64,000 nucleotides of DNA from Sphingobium sp. MI1205 (GTDB lineage Bacteria > Pseudomonadota > Alphaproteobacteria > Sphingomonadales > Sphingomonadaceae). This document shows, piece after piece, positions 1 through 10,354 of the stretch. Made by a program: the position numbers and the translations under genes. Numbering within the stretch: the first letter of the stretch is position 1; the number at the start of each line of letters is the position of its first letter. A model generated the notes under the pieces. That model saw nothing but the letters and a program-made list of their open reading frames with translations, was not told the DNA's origin and did no database searches. The DNA is taken from positions 1,431,501-1,495,500 of the forward strand of contig NZ_CP005188.1 of NCBI RefSeq assembly GCF_001563285.1, written 5' to 3'.

Positions 1-223
1 GACCGCCGCTCTTGAACATATCGATCGATTCGCGGCGCTGCTTTGCCATCTTTTGCAACACCTCGACGACGATCACATCATCGTCCGGCACGGTCGCGGC
101 CGTCCGCAATTCGATGTCCCGGTCCTTCAATTTCGCCATGATCAAGCGCACGGCGGCCAGGCGTTCCTTGTCCCCAGCCTTCATGGCTTCGACCTGGGCG
201 CTCTTAACCTGCTCGCGAATCAT
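1..223 (-). CDS. yqeY: GatB/YqeY domain protein, 3' end cut by window edge
   Basis: Seen: about 74 codons run leftward from an ATG at 223 to the window edge. The protein starts MIREQVKSAQVEAMKAGDK, continues with RLAAVRLIMAKLKDRDIE, and reaches KQRRESIDMFKSG at the edge. This helical N-terminus, with a conserved RRESID segment, is typical of YqeY, a protein of about 150 residues related to the C-terminal tRNA-binding domain of GatB. YqeY's cellular role is not settled; a link to tRNA-dependent amidation is inferred from homology. It is divergent from carA, with a 154-bp gap that must hold promoters for both. Roughly half the protein is missing. Confidence 0.85.
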   Translation of the reverse strand, partial: MIREQVKSAQVEAMKAGDKERLAAVRLIMAKLKDRDIELRTAATVPDDDVIVVEVLQKMAKQRRESIDMFKSGG

Positions 224-377
224 GGCGATACGAATCCTGTTCTGCTGGAAAAGACCAGATATAATGCGAAAAGAGATTTTTTACAGTGGTTGACCGCGGG
301 GCTTCACGAGCATAGGTGACCGGCCGTTTAACCCGCTGCAGACGGGTTCCCGCAAAAGCATGAAGGACGCTACTACC

Positions 378-1541
378 ATGGCTGATGCCAAGACCCTCAC
401 CGTGCCCAAAGGAGCGACAGGGGTATTGGTCTTCGCCGATGGCAGCGCGGTATTCGGGCGCGGCTTTGGCGCGGTCGGCGATGCGGTGGGCGAGCTTTGC
501 TTTAACACCGCCATGACCGGCTATCAGGAAGTGATGACCGACCCCAGCTATGCGGGCCAGATCGTCACCTTTACCTTCCCTCACATCGGCAATGTCGGCA
601 CGAACCTGGATGACGTCGAAGCGGACAATCCCTTCGCGCTTGGCTGCGTTGTCCGGCAGGATGTGACTGAACCCAGCAATTTCCGCAACGTCGAACCCTT
701 CGACCAGTGGATGAAGGACAATGGCCGCATCGGTCTGGCCGGTGTCGACACCCGCGCGCTGACCCGCATGATCCGGGTGAAGGGAGCGCCCAATGTGGTC
801 ATTGCCCACGACCCGGAAGGCAATTTCGACCTTGCTGCGTTGGCGCAGAAGGCCGCCGCCTGGCCGGGCCTGGAAGGCATGGACCTCGCCATCGAAGTGA
901 CGGGCAAGGAAAGCCGCCTGTGGAAGGACGGCGTGTGGAAGCTGGGTTTCGGCTATGGCCTGAATGAAGCCGGTGACGAACGGCCCCATGTCGTCGCCAT
1001 CGATTATGGCGCGAAGAACAATATCTTCCGCAATCTGGTGAGGGCTGGCGCGCGCGTCACCGTCCTGCCCGCAACTGCGACCTACGAGCAGGTGATGGAG
1101 CAGGAGCCCAACGGGGTGTTCCTTTCCAACGGCCCTGGCGATCCAGCCGCGACCGGCGCATATGCCGTGCCCGTGATCCGCAAGCTGCTTGACGCCGACA
1201 AGCCGATCTTTGGCATCTGCCTTGGCCATCAGATGCTGGCGATCGCCGCTGGCGCCCGGACGGTGAAGATGCATCAGGGCCATCGCGGCGCCAACCATCC
1301 GGTCAAGCGGCTGTCGGACGGACTGGTCGAGATTACCTCGATGAACCACGGCTTTGCGGTGGACAGCGACACGTTGCCTGCCAATGTGAAGCCGACCCAT
1401 GTGTCGCTCTTCGACGGCAGCAATTGCGGCATCGAATTGACGGACAAGAAAGCCTTTTCCGTCCAGTATCATCCCGAGGCATCGCCCGGCCCACAGGACA
1501 GCTTTTACCTGTTCCAGCGCTTCGTCGAGGGGCTGAAGTGA
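378..1541 (+). CDS. carA: carbamoyl-phosphate synthase small (glutaminase) subunit
   Basis: Hydrolyses glutamine and passes ammonia to CarB for carbamoyl phosphate, the precursor of arginine and pyrimidines, in the cytoplasm. The 387-residue protein has the CPSase small-chain N-domain followed by a class I glutamine amidotransferase domain. The nucleophile Cys281 lies in GICLGHQ and His365/Glu367 in QYHPEAS. An in-frame ATG exists at 360, but the AAGGAC sequence just before 378 gives good ribosome-binding spacing to ATG 378, so I chose that. The stop overlaps the GTG start of the next gene (GTGA). A small hairpin (330-348) lies just upstream of the start; I assign it no function. Confidence 0.97.
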   Translation: MADAKTLTVPKGATGVLVFADGSAVFGRGFGAVGDAVGELCFNTAMTGYQEVMTDPSYAGQIVTFTFPHIGNVGTNLDDVEADNPFALGCVVRQDVTEPSNFRNVEPFDQWMKDNGRIGLAGVDTRALTRMIRVKGAPNVVIAHDPEGNFDLAALAQKAAAWPGLEGMDLAIEVTGKESRLWKDGVWKLGFGYGLNEAGDERPHVVAIDYGAKNNIFRNLVRAGARVTVLPATATYEQVMEQEPNGVFLSNGPGDPAATGAYAVPVIRKLLDADKPIFGICLGHQMLAIAAGARTVKMHQGHRGANHPVKRLSDGLVEITSMNHGFAVDSDTLPANVKPTHVSLFDGSNCGIELTDKKAFSVQYHPEASPGPQDSFYLFQRFVEGLK

Positions 1542-1906
1542 GCCTCAACCTGCCCCCGGTTGACGAAGCCCGTCTCGCGGCAGAGTGGGAGGCGGACAAG
1601 GAAGTCCTCGCCAATCTCGCTGCCAACGGCGACGTGGCGCGTTTGTCGCGCCCGGTCGACGTCAGCTTCAAGGGCAGCTCGAAGGATTTCGAGCGCGTGT
1701 TGACAATCGCCAGCCAGTTCGGCTTCGTCGAACTGGACCGCGAGGAGGATGAGGATGGCGACCTTTTCCTGTTCCTCGAATGCGAGCAGCCGGTTGATGA
1801 ACAATCGATCCGCGCCCTGACCAAGAAGTGCCTCCAGATCGAAATCCTCTGCGGCGTCGAATATGACGGTTGGGGTTGCGAGGCCCGGACAGGGGCAGTG
1901 CATTGA
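1538..1906 (+). CDS. RraB-like protein (regulator of ribonuclease E family)
   Basis: A 122-residue acidic protein starting at a GTG that overlaps the carA stop by four bases, so it is probably translationally coupled to carA. The C-terminal two thirds match the RraB fold pattern: a segment containing GFVELDREEDEDGD, then LFLFLECEQPVD, and the near-terminal YDGWG signature. In E. coli, RraB binds RNase E and inhibits its cleavage of some transcripts. Whether this homologue does so is inference. The position between carA and carB (58-bp gap to carB) implies co-transcription with carbamoyl-phosphate synthase. The open frame extends upstream to 1424 inside carA, which I discount. Confidence 0.75.
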   Translation: MSLNLPPVDEARLAAEWEADKEVLANLAANGDVARLSRPVDVSFKGSSKDFERVLTIASQFGFVELDREEDEDGDLFLFLECEQPVDEQSIRALTKKCLQIEILCGVEYDGWGCEARTGAVH

Positions 1907-1964
1907 TCATTCTATCGCGAGCAGCCTTCGCCGGCGCCGATCACCATAAACCAGAGGCCGCATA

Positions 1965-4900
1965 ATGCCCAAACGCACCGACATCTCCTCCATCCTCATC
2001 ATCGGCGCGGGGCCGATCATCATCGGCCAGGCGTGCGAGTTCGACTATTCGGGCACGCAGGCGGTGAAGGCGCTCAAGGAAGAGGGCTATCGCATTATTC
2101 TGGTGAATTCCAACCCGGCCACCATCATGACCGATCCGGAATTTGCCGACGCGACCTATGTCGAGCCGATCACGCCCGAAATCGTGGCGAAGATCATCGA
2201 GAAGGAACGTCCCGACGCGGTGCTGCCGACCATGGGCGGCCAGACGGCGCTCAACACGGCGCTGGCCCTGTTCAACGACGGCACGCTGGAGAAATATGGC
2301 GTCAAGATGATCGGCGCGGACGCCGAAGCCATCGACAAGGCCGAGGATCGGTTGAAATTCCGCGATGCGATGGACAAGATCGGTCTGGAATCTGCCCGAT
2401 CGCGCATTGCCCACACGATGGAAGAGGCGCTGGAAGGGCTGGAATTCACCGGCCTTCCTTCGATCATTCGCCCCAGCTTCACGCTTGGCGGTACTGGCGG
2501 CGGCGTCGCCTATAACAGGGAAGAGTTCAAGCGGATCGTCGCCGAAGGGCTTGATGCGTCGCCGACCACGGAAGTCCTGATCGAGGAATCGCTGCTTGGC
2601 TGGAAAGAATATGAGATGGAGGTGGTGCGGGATCGCAACGACAACGCCATCATCATCTGTTCCATCGAGAATGTCGATCCGATGGGCGTGCATACCGGCG
2701 ATTCGATCACCGTTGCGCCCGCGCTGACCCTGACCGACAAGGAATATCAGATCATGCGCAACGCGAGCATCGCGGTGCTGCGTGAAATTGGTGTGGAAAC
2801 AGGTGGTTCGAACGTACAGTTCGCGGTCAATCCGAAGGACGGGCGCCTGGTCGTTATCGAAATGAACCCGCGCGTGTCCCGTTCCTCGGCCCTGGCGTCG
2901 AAGGCGACCGGATTCCCCATCGCGAAGGTCGCGGCGAAACTTGCCGTCGGCTATACGCTGGACGAGATCGAAAACGACATCACCGGCGCGACGCCCGCCA
3001 GTTTTGAGCCGACGATCGACTATGTCGTGACCAAGATTCCGCGCTTTGCGTTCGAGAAGTTCAAGGGATCGGAACCACTGCTCGGCACCGCGATGAAGTC
3101 GGTCGGCGAGGTCATGGCGATCGGCCGCAACATCCATGAATCGATGCAGAAGGCGCTGCGTGGGCTGGAAACCGGGCTGTGCGGCTTCAACGAGGTCGAG
3201 CATCTGGTCGGCGCGCCCAAGGATGACATCATCGCCGCGCTTGCCCAGCCTACTCCCGATCGCCTGCTGGTCGCGGCTCAGGCTCTTCGAGAGGGGCTGA
3301 CGGTCGCTGAAGTGCATGCGGTTGCGAAATATGATCCCTGGTTCCTGGAGCGCATCAAGGAGATCATCGACGCTGAAGCCGAAATCCTGAGCAATGGATT
3401 GCCGCAGGATGCGGAAGGGATGCGGCGGCTCAAGGCCATGGGTTTTGCGGACAAGCGTCTTGCTTACCTGGCGCTCAAGTCGGCGCATCTGCGCGGCATG
3501 GAGCGCGGCATCGCGCGCGGGTCAGGCCTGATCCACGAAGCGGTCAAGGCGATGACCGGTGGCGTCACCGAGGATGAGGTTCGCGCGCTGCGCCATAAGT
3601 TGGGCGTGCGTCCGGTCTTCAAGCGTATCGATACCTGCGCCGCAGAGTTCGAGGCGAAGACGCCTTACATGTATTCGACCTATGAAGCCCCCATCTTCGG
3701 GGAACCGGAGAATGAGGCGCAGCCGAGCGATCGCAAAAAGGTCGTGATCCTGGGCGGTGGTCCCAATCGGATCGGGCAGGGTATCGAGTTCGACTATTGC
3801 TGCGTCCATGCCTGCTTTGCGCTTTCCGAAGCCGGGTATGAGACGATCATGGTCAACTGCAATCCGGAAACCGTGTCGACCGACTATGACACGTCCGACC
3901 GGCTTTATTTCGAGCCGCTGACGGCCGAGGACGTTCTGGAAATCCTGAGCGTCGAGATGTCGAACGGTACGCTGGCTGGCGTGATTGTCCAGTTTGGCGG
4001 GCAGACGCCGCTCAAGCTGGCACAGGCGCTGGAAGATGCGGGCATTCCGATCCTGGGCACTTCGCCCGATGCCATCGATCTGGCGGAGGACCGTGAGCGT
4101 TTCGCCGCGCTGATTGATAAGCTGAAGCTCAGGCAGCCTGCCAATGGCATCGCCCGCAGCCGCGAGGAGGCGATCGCGGTCGCCAATCGCATCGGCTACC
4201 CGGTGCTGATGCGCCCTTCCTACGTCCTTGGTGGTCGCGCCATGGAGATTGTCGATGGGCAGGCGCAGTTGGAGGAATATATCGCCACCGCCGTTCAGGT
4301 GTCGGGCGACTCGCCGGTATTGATTGATCAATATCTTCGGGACGCGGTGGAGGTAGACGTTGATGCGCTGTGCGACGGCGAGGATGTCGTAGTAGCCGGT
4401 GTGCTCCAGCATATCGAGGAAGCCGGCGTTCACTCCGGTGACAGCGCCTGTTCGTTGCCGCCCTACAGCCTGTCGGATGAGGTTATCACCGAAATCGAGC
4501 GGCAGACTGACGTTCTGGCCCGCGCGCTTAGCGTTCGCGGCCTGATGAATATCCAGTTCGCGATCAAGGACGGGCTGGTGTATCTGATCGAGGTCAATCC
4601 GCGCGCCAGCCGCACCGTTCCCTTCGTCGCCAAGGCGATCGGCACGCCCATCGCCAAGATCGCCAGCCGCGTCATGGCGGGCGAGAAGCTGAAGGACCTG
4701 CCGAAGATCGACCGGAACGCGATCAATCATGTGGCGGTCAAGGAAGCCGTATTCCCCTTTGCCCGCTTCGCCGGGGTGGATCCTGTGCTTTCGCCCGAAA
4801 TGAAGAGCACGGGCGAAGTCATGGGAATCGATAGCGATTTTGCGACCGCCTTTGCCAAGGCACAACTTGGCGCGGGGACCATCCTGCCCAGCAGCGGAAC

Positions 4901-5300
4901 GGCCTTCATTTCGGTGAAGGACGGCGACAAGCCGGTAGTTCTGCCTGCGGTGCGCAAGCTCGATGCGATGGGTTTCTCCATCATCGCGACCGGCGGCACT
5001 GCGCGTTATCTCGAGGAAAACGGCATAAAGGTCGAGACGGTGAACAAGGTGGCGCAAGGTCGCCCCCACATTGTCGATCGGATCACGGACGGCGCGGTGG
5101 ACCTGATCGTCAACACGACGGAAGGCTGGCAATCGCTGAAGGATAGCAAGGCGATCCGTACCAGCGCGCTGCGGGCCAAGGTGGCGAGTTTCACCACGGC
5201 GGCAGCCAGCGTTGCGGCAGCGGACGCGATCGAGGCTCTGCGTGGCCACGCCCTTGAAGTGCGGTCGTTGCAGTCCTATTATCCAAGGCCGCAAGCCTGA
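1965..5300 (+). CDS. carB: carbamoyl-phosphate synthase large subunit
   Basis: Makes carbamoyl phosphate from bicarbonate, two ATP and ammonia delivered by CarA. The 1111-residue length fits the family. The architecture is the usual duplicated ATP-grasp synthetase: a first half beginning near [20 protein letters not shown], a second half near [19 protein letters not shown], then an MGS-like allosteric domain in the last 130 residues ([19 protein letters not shown]). Both halves keep the EVNPR/EMNPR metal-binding motifs. The start ATG follows a GAGG-type site. carA, the RraB-like gene and carB form one rightward unit. The long open frames on the opposite strand are composition shadows. Confidence 0.98.
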   Translation: MPKRTDISSILIIGAGPIIIGQACEFDYSGTQAVKALKEEGYRIILVNSNPATIMTDPEFADATYVEPITPEIVAKIIEKERPDAVLPTMGGQTALNTALALFNDGTLEKYGVKMIGADAEAIDKAEDRLKFRDAMDKIGLESARSRIAHTMEEALEGLEFTGLPSIIRPSFTLGGTGGGVAYNREEFKRIVAEGLDASPTTEVLIEESLLGWKEYEMEVVRDRNDNAIIICSIENVDPMGVHTGDSITVAPALTLTDKEYQIMRNASIAVLREIGVETGGSNVQFAVNPKDGRLVVIEMNPRVSRSSALASKATGFPIAKVAAKLAVGYTLDEIENDITGATPASFEPTIDYVVTKIPRFAFEKFKGSEPLLGTAMKSVGEVMAIGRNIHESMQKALRGLETGLCGFNEVEHLVGAPKDDIIAALAQPTPDRLLVAAQALREGLTVAEVHAVAKYDPWFLERIKEIIDAEAEILSNGLPQDAEGMRRLKAMGFADKRLAYLALKSAHLRGMERGIARGSGLIHEAVKAMTGGVTEDEVRALRHKLGVRPVFKRIDTCAAEFEAKTPYMYSTYEAPIFGEPENEAQPSDRKKVVILGGGPNRIGQGIEFDYCCVHACFALSEAGYETIMVNCNPETVSTDYDTSDRLYFEPLTAEDVLEILSVEMSNGTLAGVIVQFGGQTPLKLAQALEDAGIPILGTSPDAIDLAEDRERFAALIDKLKLRQPANGIARSREEAIAVANRIGYPVLMRPSYVLGGRAMEIVDGQAQLEEYIATAVQVSGDSPVLIDQYLRDAVEVDVDALCDGEDVVVAGVLQHIEEAGVHSGDSACSLPPYSLSDEVITEIERQTDVLARALSVRGLMNIQFAIKDGLVYLIEVNPRASRTVPFVAKAIGTPIAKIASRVMAGEKLKDLPKIDRNAINHVAVKEAVFPFARFAGVDPVLSPEMKSTGEVMGIDSDFATAFAKAQLGAGTILPSSGTAFISVKDGDKPVVLPAVRKLDAMGFSIIATGGTARYLEENGIKVETVNKVAQGRPHIVDRITDGAVDLIVNTTEGWQSLKDSKAIRTSALRAKVASFTTAAASVAAADAIEALRGHALEVRSLQSYYPRPQA

Positions 5301-5383
5301 CCCCCTACATCAGGAAGCATGTTGCGGACGGCCTCAATAGCGGGGCCGCCAAAGGGAAGTTTTGACAAAGGATCTGCGATAAA

Positions 5384-5860
5384 ATGGCGACCGTCGAAAA
5401 GATGCCGATGCTGCAGATGGGCTATGACAAGCTCAACGAGCAGCTCCGCGAGCTGAAGGCAGAGCGGCCTTTGATCGTGGACGCCATCGAAGAAGCGCGT
5501 GCCCATGGCGACCTGTCTGAAAATGCAGAATATCATGCGGCGAAGGAACGACAGGGCCAGGTTGAAGCGACGATCGCGGACCTGGAAGACAAATTGTCGC
5601 GTGCGCAGATCATCGATCCCAAGACCCTGTCGGGGGACAAGGTTGTTTTCGGGGCAACGGTCATGTTGCTCGACGAAGATGAAAAACCCGTCAAATATCA
5701 GATCGTTGGTCAGGCGGAAGCCGATGCAAAGCTGGGAATGATCAGCTACAATAGCCCGTTGGGCCGCGCCCTTATCGGCCGTCAGGTCGGCGAAGAGGTG
5801 GAGGTGTCGGTGCCTTCCGGCGACAAATTCTACCTCATCAACAAGATCGATTTTATCTAG
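5384..5860 (+). CDS. greA: transcription elongation factor GreA
   Basis: A 158-residue protein of full GreA length. GreA enters the secondary channel of stalled RNA polymerase and stimulates cleavage of backtracked RNA. The N-terminal coiled coil (residues 1-75) includes the tip motif [16 protein letters not shown], whose acidic residues act in the cleavage reaction. The C-terminal FKBP-like domain contains [13 protein letters not shown]. It lies 83 bp downstream of carB, so shared or separate transcription are both possible. Six bases separate its stop from the rhomboid start. Confidence 0.97.
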   Translation: MATVEKMPMLQMGYDKLNEQLRELKAERPLIVDAIEEARAHGDLSENAEYHAAKERQGQVEATIADLEDKLSRAQIIDPKTLSGDKVVFGATVMLLDEDEKPVKYQIVGQAEADAKLGMISYNSPLGRALIGRQVGEEVEVSVPSGDKFYLINKIDFI

Positions 5861-5866
5861 CCTACG

Positions 5867-6529
5867 GTGAAGCTTCCCTCCGGCCGGATGACGAACGCAA
5901 TCGCGGCGATCACTTTCGCCGCGTTTCTGCTGTTGTCATTTACCGGGCAGGTGGACCATGCCGCCATTCTCGGAGGGTTCATACCGGCGCGCGTGGAGGA
6001 TCCCGGGCTGTTCGCGGGGGTTCTGGCCGTGCCGGTTTGGCTGACACCGCTCAGTTGCACGCTCATCCATGCGGGCTGGCTGCACATCGGCTTCAATCTT
6101 CTGATGCTTGTCTTTTGCGGGCGCCAGGTTGAACAGGTGTTGCAGAAAGGCGCGGTGTTGCTCCTCTATATAGCAGGCGCCTACGGCGCGGCTTTGCTGC
6201 AGTGGGCGATCGGCCCTGCATCTCCCAATCCAATGGTTGGGGCCAGCGGCGCGATCTCGGCGATTCTGGCAACCTACGCGCTGTTATATGGGCAGCGTGC
6301 GGTTAGGCGGATCGGTCCTTTCTCCGCCAATTTTCTGCGCGTGATATGGTTGGCGGCGGGATGGATCATTCTTCAGCTTATGATCGGCCTTGCTTCGGCC
6401 CGCGGGGGTTTGGGCGATCTTGGACAAATCGCAATTGCCGCGCATATTGGCGGTTTTCTAATTGGGCTCGTTCTGGCCCGTCCCTTGCTTCGCTGGCGCT
6501 TCCGCAAGGGGCCGAAGCCTGTTGTTTGA
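5867..6529 (+). CDS. rhomboid family intramembrane serine protease
   Basis: A 220-residue polytopic membrane protein from GTG 5867 (an alternative ATG lies at 5888). Rhomboids cleave substrates within the membrane with a Ser-His dyad. The nucleophile is Ser128 in VGASGAIS and the general base is His193 in AAHIGGF. The early LIHAGWLHIGFNLLML segment supplies the conserved His/Asn cluster of the oxyanion side. About six hydrophobic segments are visible, the minimal bacterial layout. It is transcribed with or just after greA. No substrate can be named from the sequence. Confidence 0.9.
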   Translation: MKLPSGRMTNAIAAITFAAFLLLSFTGQVDHAAILGGFIPARVEDPGLFAGVLAVPVWLTPLSCTLIHAGWLHIGFNLLMLVFCGRQVEQVLQKGAVLLLYIAGAYGAALLQWAIGPASPNPMVGASGAISAILATYALLYGQRAVRRIGPFSANFLRVIWLAAGWIILQLMIGLASARGGLGDLGQIAIAAHIGGFLIGLVLARPLLRWRFRKGPKPVV

Positions 6530-6532
6530 CCC

Positions 6533-6754
6533 TTATGTCTTTGGCAGTTCAGGCTCAAGCAAACGGTGCAGATGGACGATGACATAGCGCATTTCCGCAT
6601 CGTCCACGGTTCGCTGTGCAGCGCCGCGCCATGCATTTTCTGCTGACGCATAGTCGGGAAACACACCGACAAGCTCGATTGAGTTCAGATCTTCAAATTC
6701 CAGCGTCTGGGGATTTTTGACGCGCCCCCCCATCACCAGGTGGAGTTTGCTCAT
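6533..6754 (-). CDS. DUF4170 domain protein
   Basis: A 73-residue cytoplasmic protein. The start at 6754 (MSKLHLVMGGRV) was chosen over longer in-frame options because it matches the usual N-terminus of the small alphaproteobacterial DUF4170 family. Conserved-looking stretches are VGVFPDYASAENAW and RTVDDAEMRYVIVHLHRLL. The function is unknown. It converges with the rhomboid gene (three bases between stops) and lies about 100 bp downstream of the small-membrane-protein operon on the same strand. Confidence 0.75.
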   Translation of the reverse strand: MSKLHLVMGGRVKNPQTLEFEDLNSIELVGVFPDYASAENAWRGAAQRTVDDAEMRYVIVHLHRLLEPELPKT

Positions 6755-6857
6755 GATATCGTTCTTCTCCCATGGAAGGAGAGGCCACTCTAGCAGTGGG
6801 CACACTCCTGTCCAATGGTTCCGGGATGGCGGAAGGCTGCGTTTTTCGCCGAGATGG

Positions 6858-7445
6858 TTACCGTTTCGGCAATCGCGCTTTCAGTGCGTCGCTGACCGAA
6901 TCAATCTTGCTGGCTACGAGTGAAACAAGGTCATCGGCTACCCGGGACGCCGTTCCTGTGATGTCCACGGAAGCTGCTGCGTCACGGGCCGACGCAGCGG
7001 TCTTGGTGGCGCCTTCCTGCGCATGGTGTAAGGCGTTTCCAGCACTTGACCGGACATTTTCGGCGCCCTGAGCGGCCGCCGCTTGCGCTGCCATGGCAGC
7101 TTCCACGACGCGGCTGCCGGCAGCCGCCGCGATGCCCGGCAGAGCTTTCATTGCCCTACGGCTCTTGGGGAACAGCCAGGCCACCACGGCACCGGCGGCC
7201 ACTGCGCCTGCTACCGCTACGATAGGATGTTCCTGCACAATCTCATTCGCTCGCGCAGCGACGCGCTGCGTTCGGTCACGGACGTCGCTGTAGGCGTCAC
7301 CAGCGCGATCGCGGCTCGTCTGGATCAGGTCCGCAGCGCTGTCGCGTGCCTTGCCAGTGGTGTCCCGGAACTTGTCAGAGGCGGTCTCGGCAATATCGTT
7401 CGCGGCATCGCGCACGCGAGTAATCTGGGCATGAATGTCAGCCAT
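6858..7445 (-). CDS. YqjD/DUF883-like membrane-anchored protein
   Basis: 195 residues, very rich in Ala, Asp and Arg. A long amphipathic helical N-terminus (residues 1-68, many RD and KARDSA repeats) is followed by one hydrophobic segment (about 70-92, containing HPIVAVAGAVAAGAVVAWLF) and a second Ala-rich helical stretch to the C-terminus. This resembles the DUF883/ElaB/YqjD group, which in E. coli are inner-membrane ribosome-associated stress proteins; it is much longer than YqjD, so the assignment is to style rather than orthology. Its ATG overlaps the preceding gene by eight bases. It is the last of four overlapping or closely spaced genes. Confidence 0.6.
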   Translation of the reverse strand: MADIHAQITRVRDAANDIAETASDKFRDTTGKARDSAADLIQTSRDRAGDAYSDVRDRTQRVAARANEIVQEHPIVAVAGAVAAGAVVAWLFPKSRRAMKALPGIAAAAGSRVVEAAMAAQAAAAQGAENVRSSAGNALHHAQEGATKTAASARDAAASVDITGTASRVADDLVSLVASKIDSVSDALKARLPKR

Positions 7446-7761
7446 CGTCTGTCTCCGCTTTGTCGGGGTTACGGTTGGTAATCCGAACGTATGTGCGTTT
7501 GAAAAGTGCCGAAAGCGGACGGCGAAACAGATATATCATCAATGCAGCAGCCGCCGCGCCGACCGCGGCAGGCTGCTCGTGCGTCTTTTTCGTCACATAG
7601 GCGCGACCATTGGAAAAGCCGTCAACCGCCTTGTCTTTTATGTCCTGCTTCAGCCTGGCGGGGGCGACGCGGGCCTTTGCAGCATAAGCGCTGGACAGAA
7701 ATTGGGCCTTTTTCTCTTCCGCCCGCACTTCGGCTTGGCGATATCGCTCTACCGCCTTCAT
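7438..7761 (-). CDS. small single-pass membrane protein, unknown family
   Basis: 107 residues: a charged helical N-terminus (MKAVERYRQAEVRAEEKK), then KTHEQPAAVGAAAAALMIYLF as the only membrane segment (about residues 60-81), and a basic tail. The tail-side topology resembles DUF883 proteins, but I cannot place it in a family. It overlaps the holin-like gene upstream by four bases (ATGA) and the YqjD-like gene downstream by eight, so all three are likely translationally coupled. Confidence 0.65.
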   Translation of the reverse strand: MKAVERYRQAEVRAEEKKAQFLSSAYAAKARVAPARLKQDIKDKAVDGFSNGRAYVTKKTHEQPAAVGAAAAALMIYLFRRPLSALFKRTYVRITNRNPDKAETDDG

Positions 7762-8132
7762 GACTTAATGGCTTTCCGCATCTGAGAGATTCGTCCCTTG
7801 GCCAGCAGGAATAATATGATCGCAGCGAGAAGGGAGGAACCGAATACCGCGACCGCAGACCAGCCCGGGCCCAGACGCGGAGTGAGCACCAGCACCAGTC
7901 CCACCAAAAAAGCGATCAGGCCAGCGAAGGCCAGCATGAACCCGGCGGTGGCGAAGATCGCAGCATCGCGAACGCCTGCTCCTGCAATACCGGCCCGCAG
8001 CTTTTGGCGTTCAATCTCCGCATCGGCATAGGCGCGACCATCAGCATAGAGTCTGTTGAACGCTTCGCGAACATTGTCCTGCTGCTGCTCGGCTCCCTGT
8101 GGCTCCGCTGTCAGGCTTGGTTCGTCCGTCAA
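7758..8132 (-). CDS. YqjE-like / phage-holin-superfamily membrane protein
   Basis: 124 residues. A soluble helical N-terminus (1-50, with YADGRAYADAEIERQKLRA) precedes two transmembrane segments (about 56-80 and 88-110) separated by a short PRLGPGW turn. This two-helix pattern with a YAxAE(I/V) pre-helix fits the PF07332-type 'putative holin superfamily III' proteins, which include E. coli YqjE. It sits in an operon with YqjD-like genes, as yqjE does in E. coli. No lysis gene is nearby, so a phage holin role is unlikely. Confidence 0.65.
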   Translation of the reverse strand: MTDEPSLTAEPQGAEQQQDNVREAFNRLYADGRAYADAEIERQKLRAGIAGAGVRDAAIFATAGFMLAFAGLIAFLVGLVLVLTPRLGPGWSAVAVFGSSLLAAIILFLLAKGRISQMRKAIKS

Positions 8133-8181
8133 GAAAACCTCCGCCCCGCTATGGATGTATATTCGTGGTTGGCGGAAACGA

Positions 8182-8793
8182 TCATGCCTTGTCGTCTGAT
8201 CCCTTGGCCAACCGCATCAGTACGAAGCCGACCACCGCTGCCGCGCCGATCGCCACGGCGGGACTCTTGCGAACGAAATCGCGCGCTTCGGTCATCAGTT
8301 GATCGACATCCTTGCTGTCCAGAGTGTCGGCGGCCCCGGCCACTGCTTCTGCTGCCTGCCGCGCATAATCGCCATATTGCGGACCCAGCTTGGCATCTAC
8401 GGTGCCCGCAGTGTCGGTAATCAGCTTGGCCAGGCTCTGCATCGCCGTTCCGGTCTTGTCCTTGGCAACGACGGCAGCCGACTTGGCGGTCTGCGTCGCC
8501 TGATCCTTCAGCGGATCGATATGGGTTTTCCAGTCCACGCTATTGAGCTTGTCGGCCGCGCTTCTTGCTGCCTTTTCCGCCTGCGCCTTCAGCGGCGCGA
8601 TCTGCGCAGTCCAGCCATGCGAAGGCGCCCCGTTGCCGGGTTTGGGTGTGGAAACGCTCCGCGTTGGCGCGGTTTTGACCGGCTTAGCTGGCGTGGCGAC
8701 AGCAGAGGTCGTGACAGGCTTGGCTTTCGCCGGCTTGGTGGTAGTAGCCTTTTTGGTGCGCTTGACGGGCGGGGTTTCCGGAGTGTCAGCCAT
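8182..8793 (-). CDS. lysine/alanine-rich protein with C-terminal membrane anchor (DUF883-like)
   Basis: 203 residues from ATG 8793; an upstream in-frame start at 8811 adds only six residues. The N-terminal 60 residues are a histone-H1-like Lys/Ala/Pro/Thr tail (KRTKKATTTKPAKAKP). A long amphipathic helix region follows, then a C-terminal membrane segment after DFVRKSPAVAIGAAAVVG, the typical tail of DUF883/YqjD proteins. First gene of the leftward four-gene operon. The basic tail could bind nucleic acid or ribosomes; that is inference. Confidence 0.6.
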   Translation of the reverse strand: MADTPETPPVKRTKKATTTKPAKAKPVTTSAVATPAKPVKTAPTRSVSTPKPGNGAPSHGWTAQIAPLKAQAEKAARSAADKLNSVDWKTHIDPLKDQATQTAKSAAVVAKDKTGTAMQSLAKLITDTAGTVDAKLGPQYGDYARQAAEAVAGAADTLDSKDVDQLMTEARDFVRKSPAVAIGAAAVVGFVLMRLAKGSDDKA

Positions 8794-8852
8794 CGTCCTA
8801 TGTCTCCTCAATATAGTGGGGTCGCGATGGGGGCGAATGGGTATGCGTCCTC

Positions 8853-8877
8853 AATGCTCGCGGCGGGCCACAGTTCC
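8853..8877 (-). promoter_or_regulatory. possible EcfG-type general-stress promoter
   Basis: Reading leftward, GGAAC (8877-8873) is followed by a 16-base spacer and CATT (8856-8853). The alphaproteobacterial EcfG consensus is GGAAC-N16/17-CGTT, so the -35 matches fully and the -10 has one mismatch. It lies 60 bp upstream of the YqjD-like operon, a gene type often under general stress control. Short-motif matches occur by chance, so this is tentative. Confidence 0.3.
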
Positions 8878-8957
8878 GTTGCCGTTACTAATTTGACCAT
8901 CGGCATTTTTCGAGCGCATGCAAGCCCCGCATTGCCAATCCCGGAGGTGCTGGCTAA

Positions 8958-10277
<1,320 letters not shown>

Positions 10278-10293
10278 CGGTCAATTTCAGCGT

Positions 10294-10329
10294 CCGGCCG
10301 CAAGTTAGCCAGATTTCTCTTGCGGCCGG
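10294..10329 (+). terminator. hairpin after eno, probable terminator or attenuator
   Basis: A perfect 11-bp inverted repeat, CCGGCCGCAAG (10294-10304) and CTTGCGGCCGG (10319-10329), with a 14-base loop, starts 17 bp after the eno stop. No uninterrupted T tract follows, so termination may be partial or Rho-assisted. Confidence 0.55.
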
Positions 10330-10354
10330 CTTCGGCCTGTGATTCAAATGCTCC

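Noticed and set aside
261..266. TATAAT upstream of carA
   Set aside because: No convincing -35 at 16-18 bp upstream; by itself a six-base match is weak in this sequence.
1941..5294. Two open frames of over 500 codons on the minus strand opposite carB
   Set aside because: Composition shadows of a high-GC coding sequence; their translations are Arg/Asp/His-rich with no family match, while carB is certain.
7758..8132. Prophage holin
   Set aside because: No endolysin, phage structural or integrase gene is near; the operon context fits YqjE-type host proteins.
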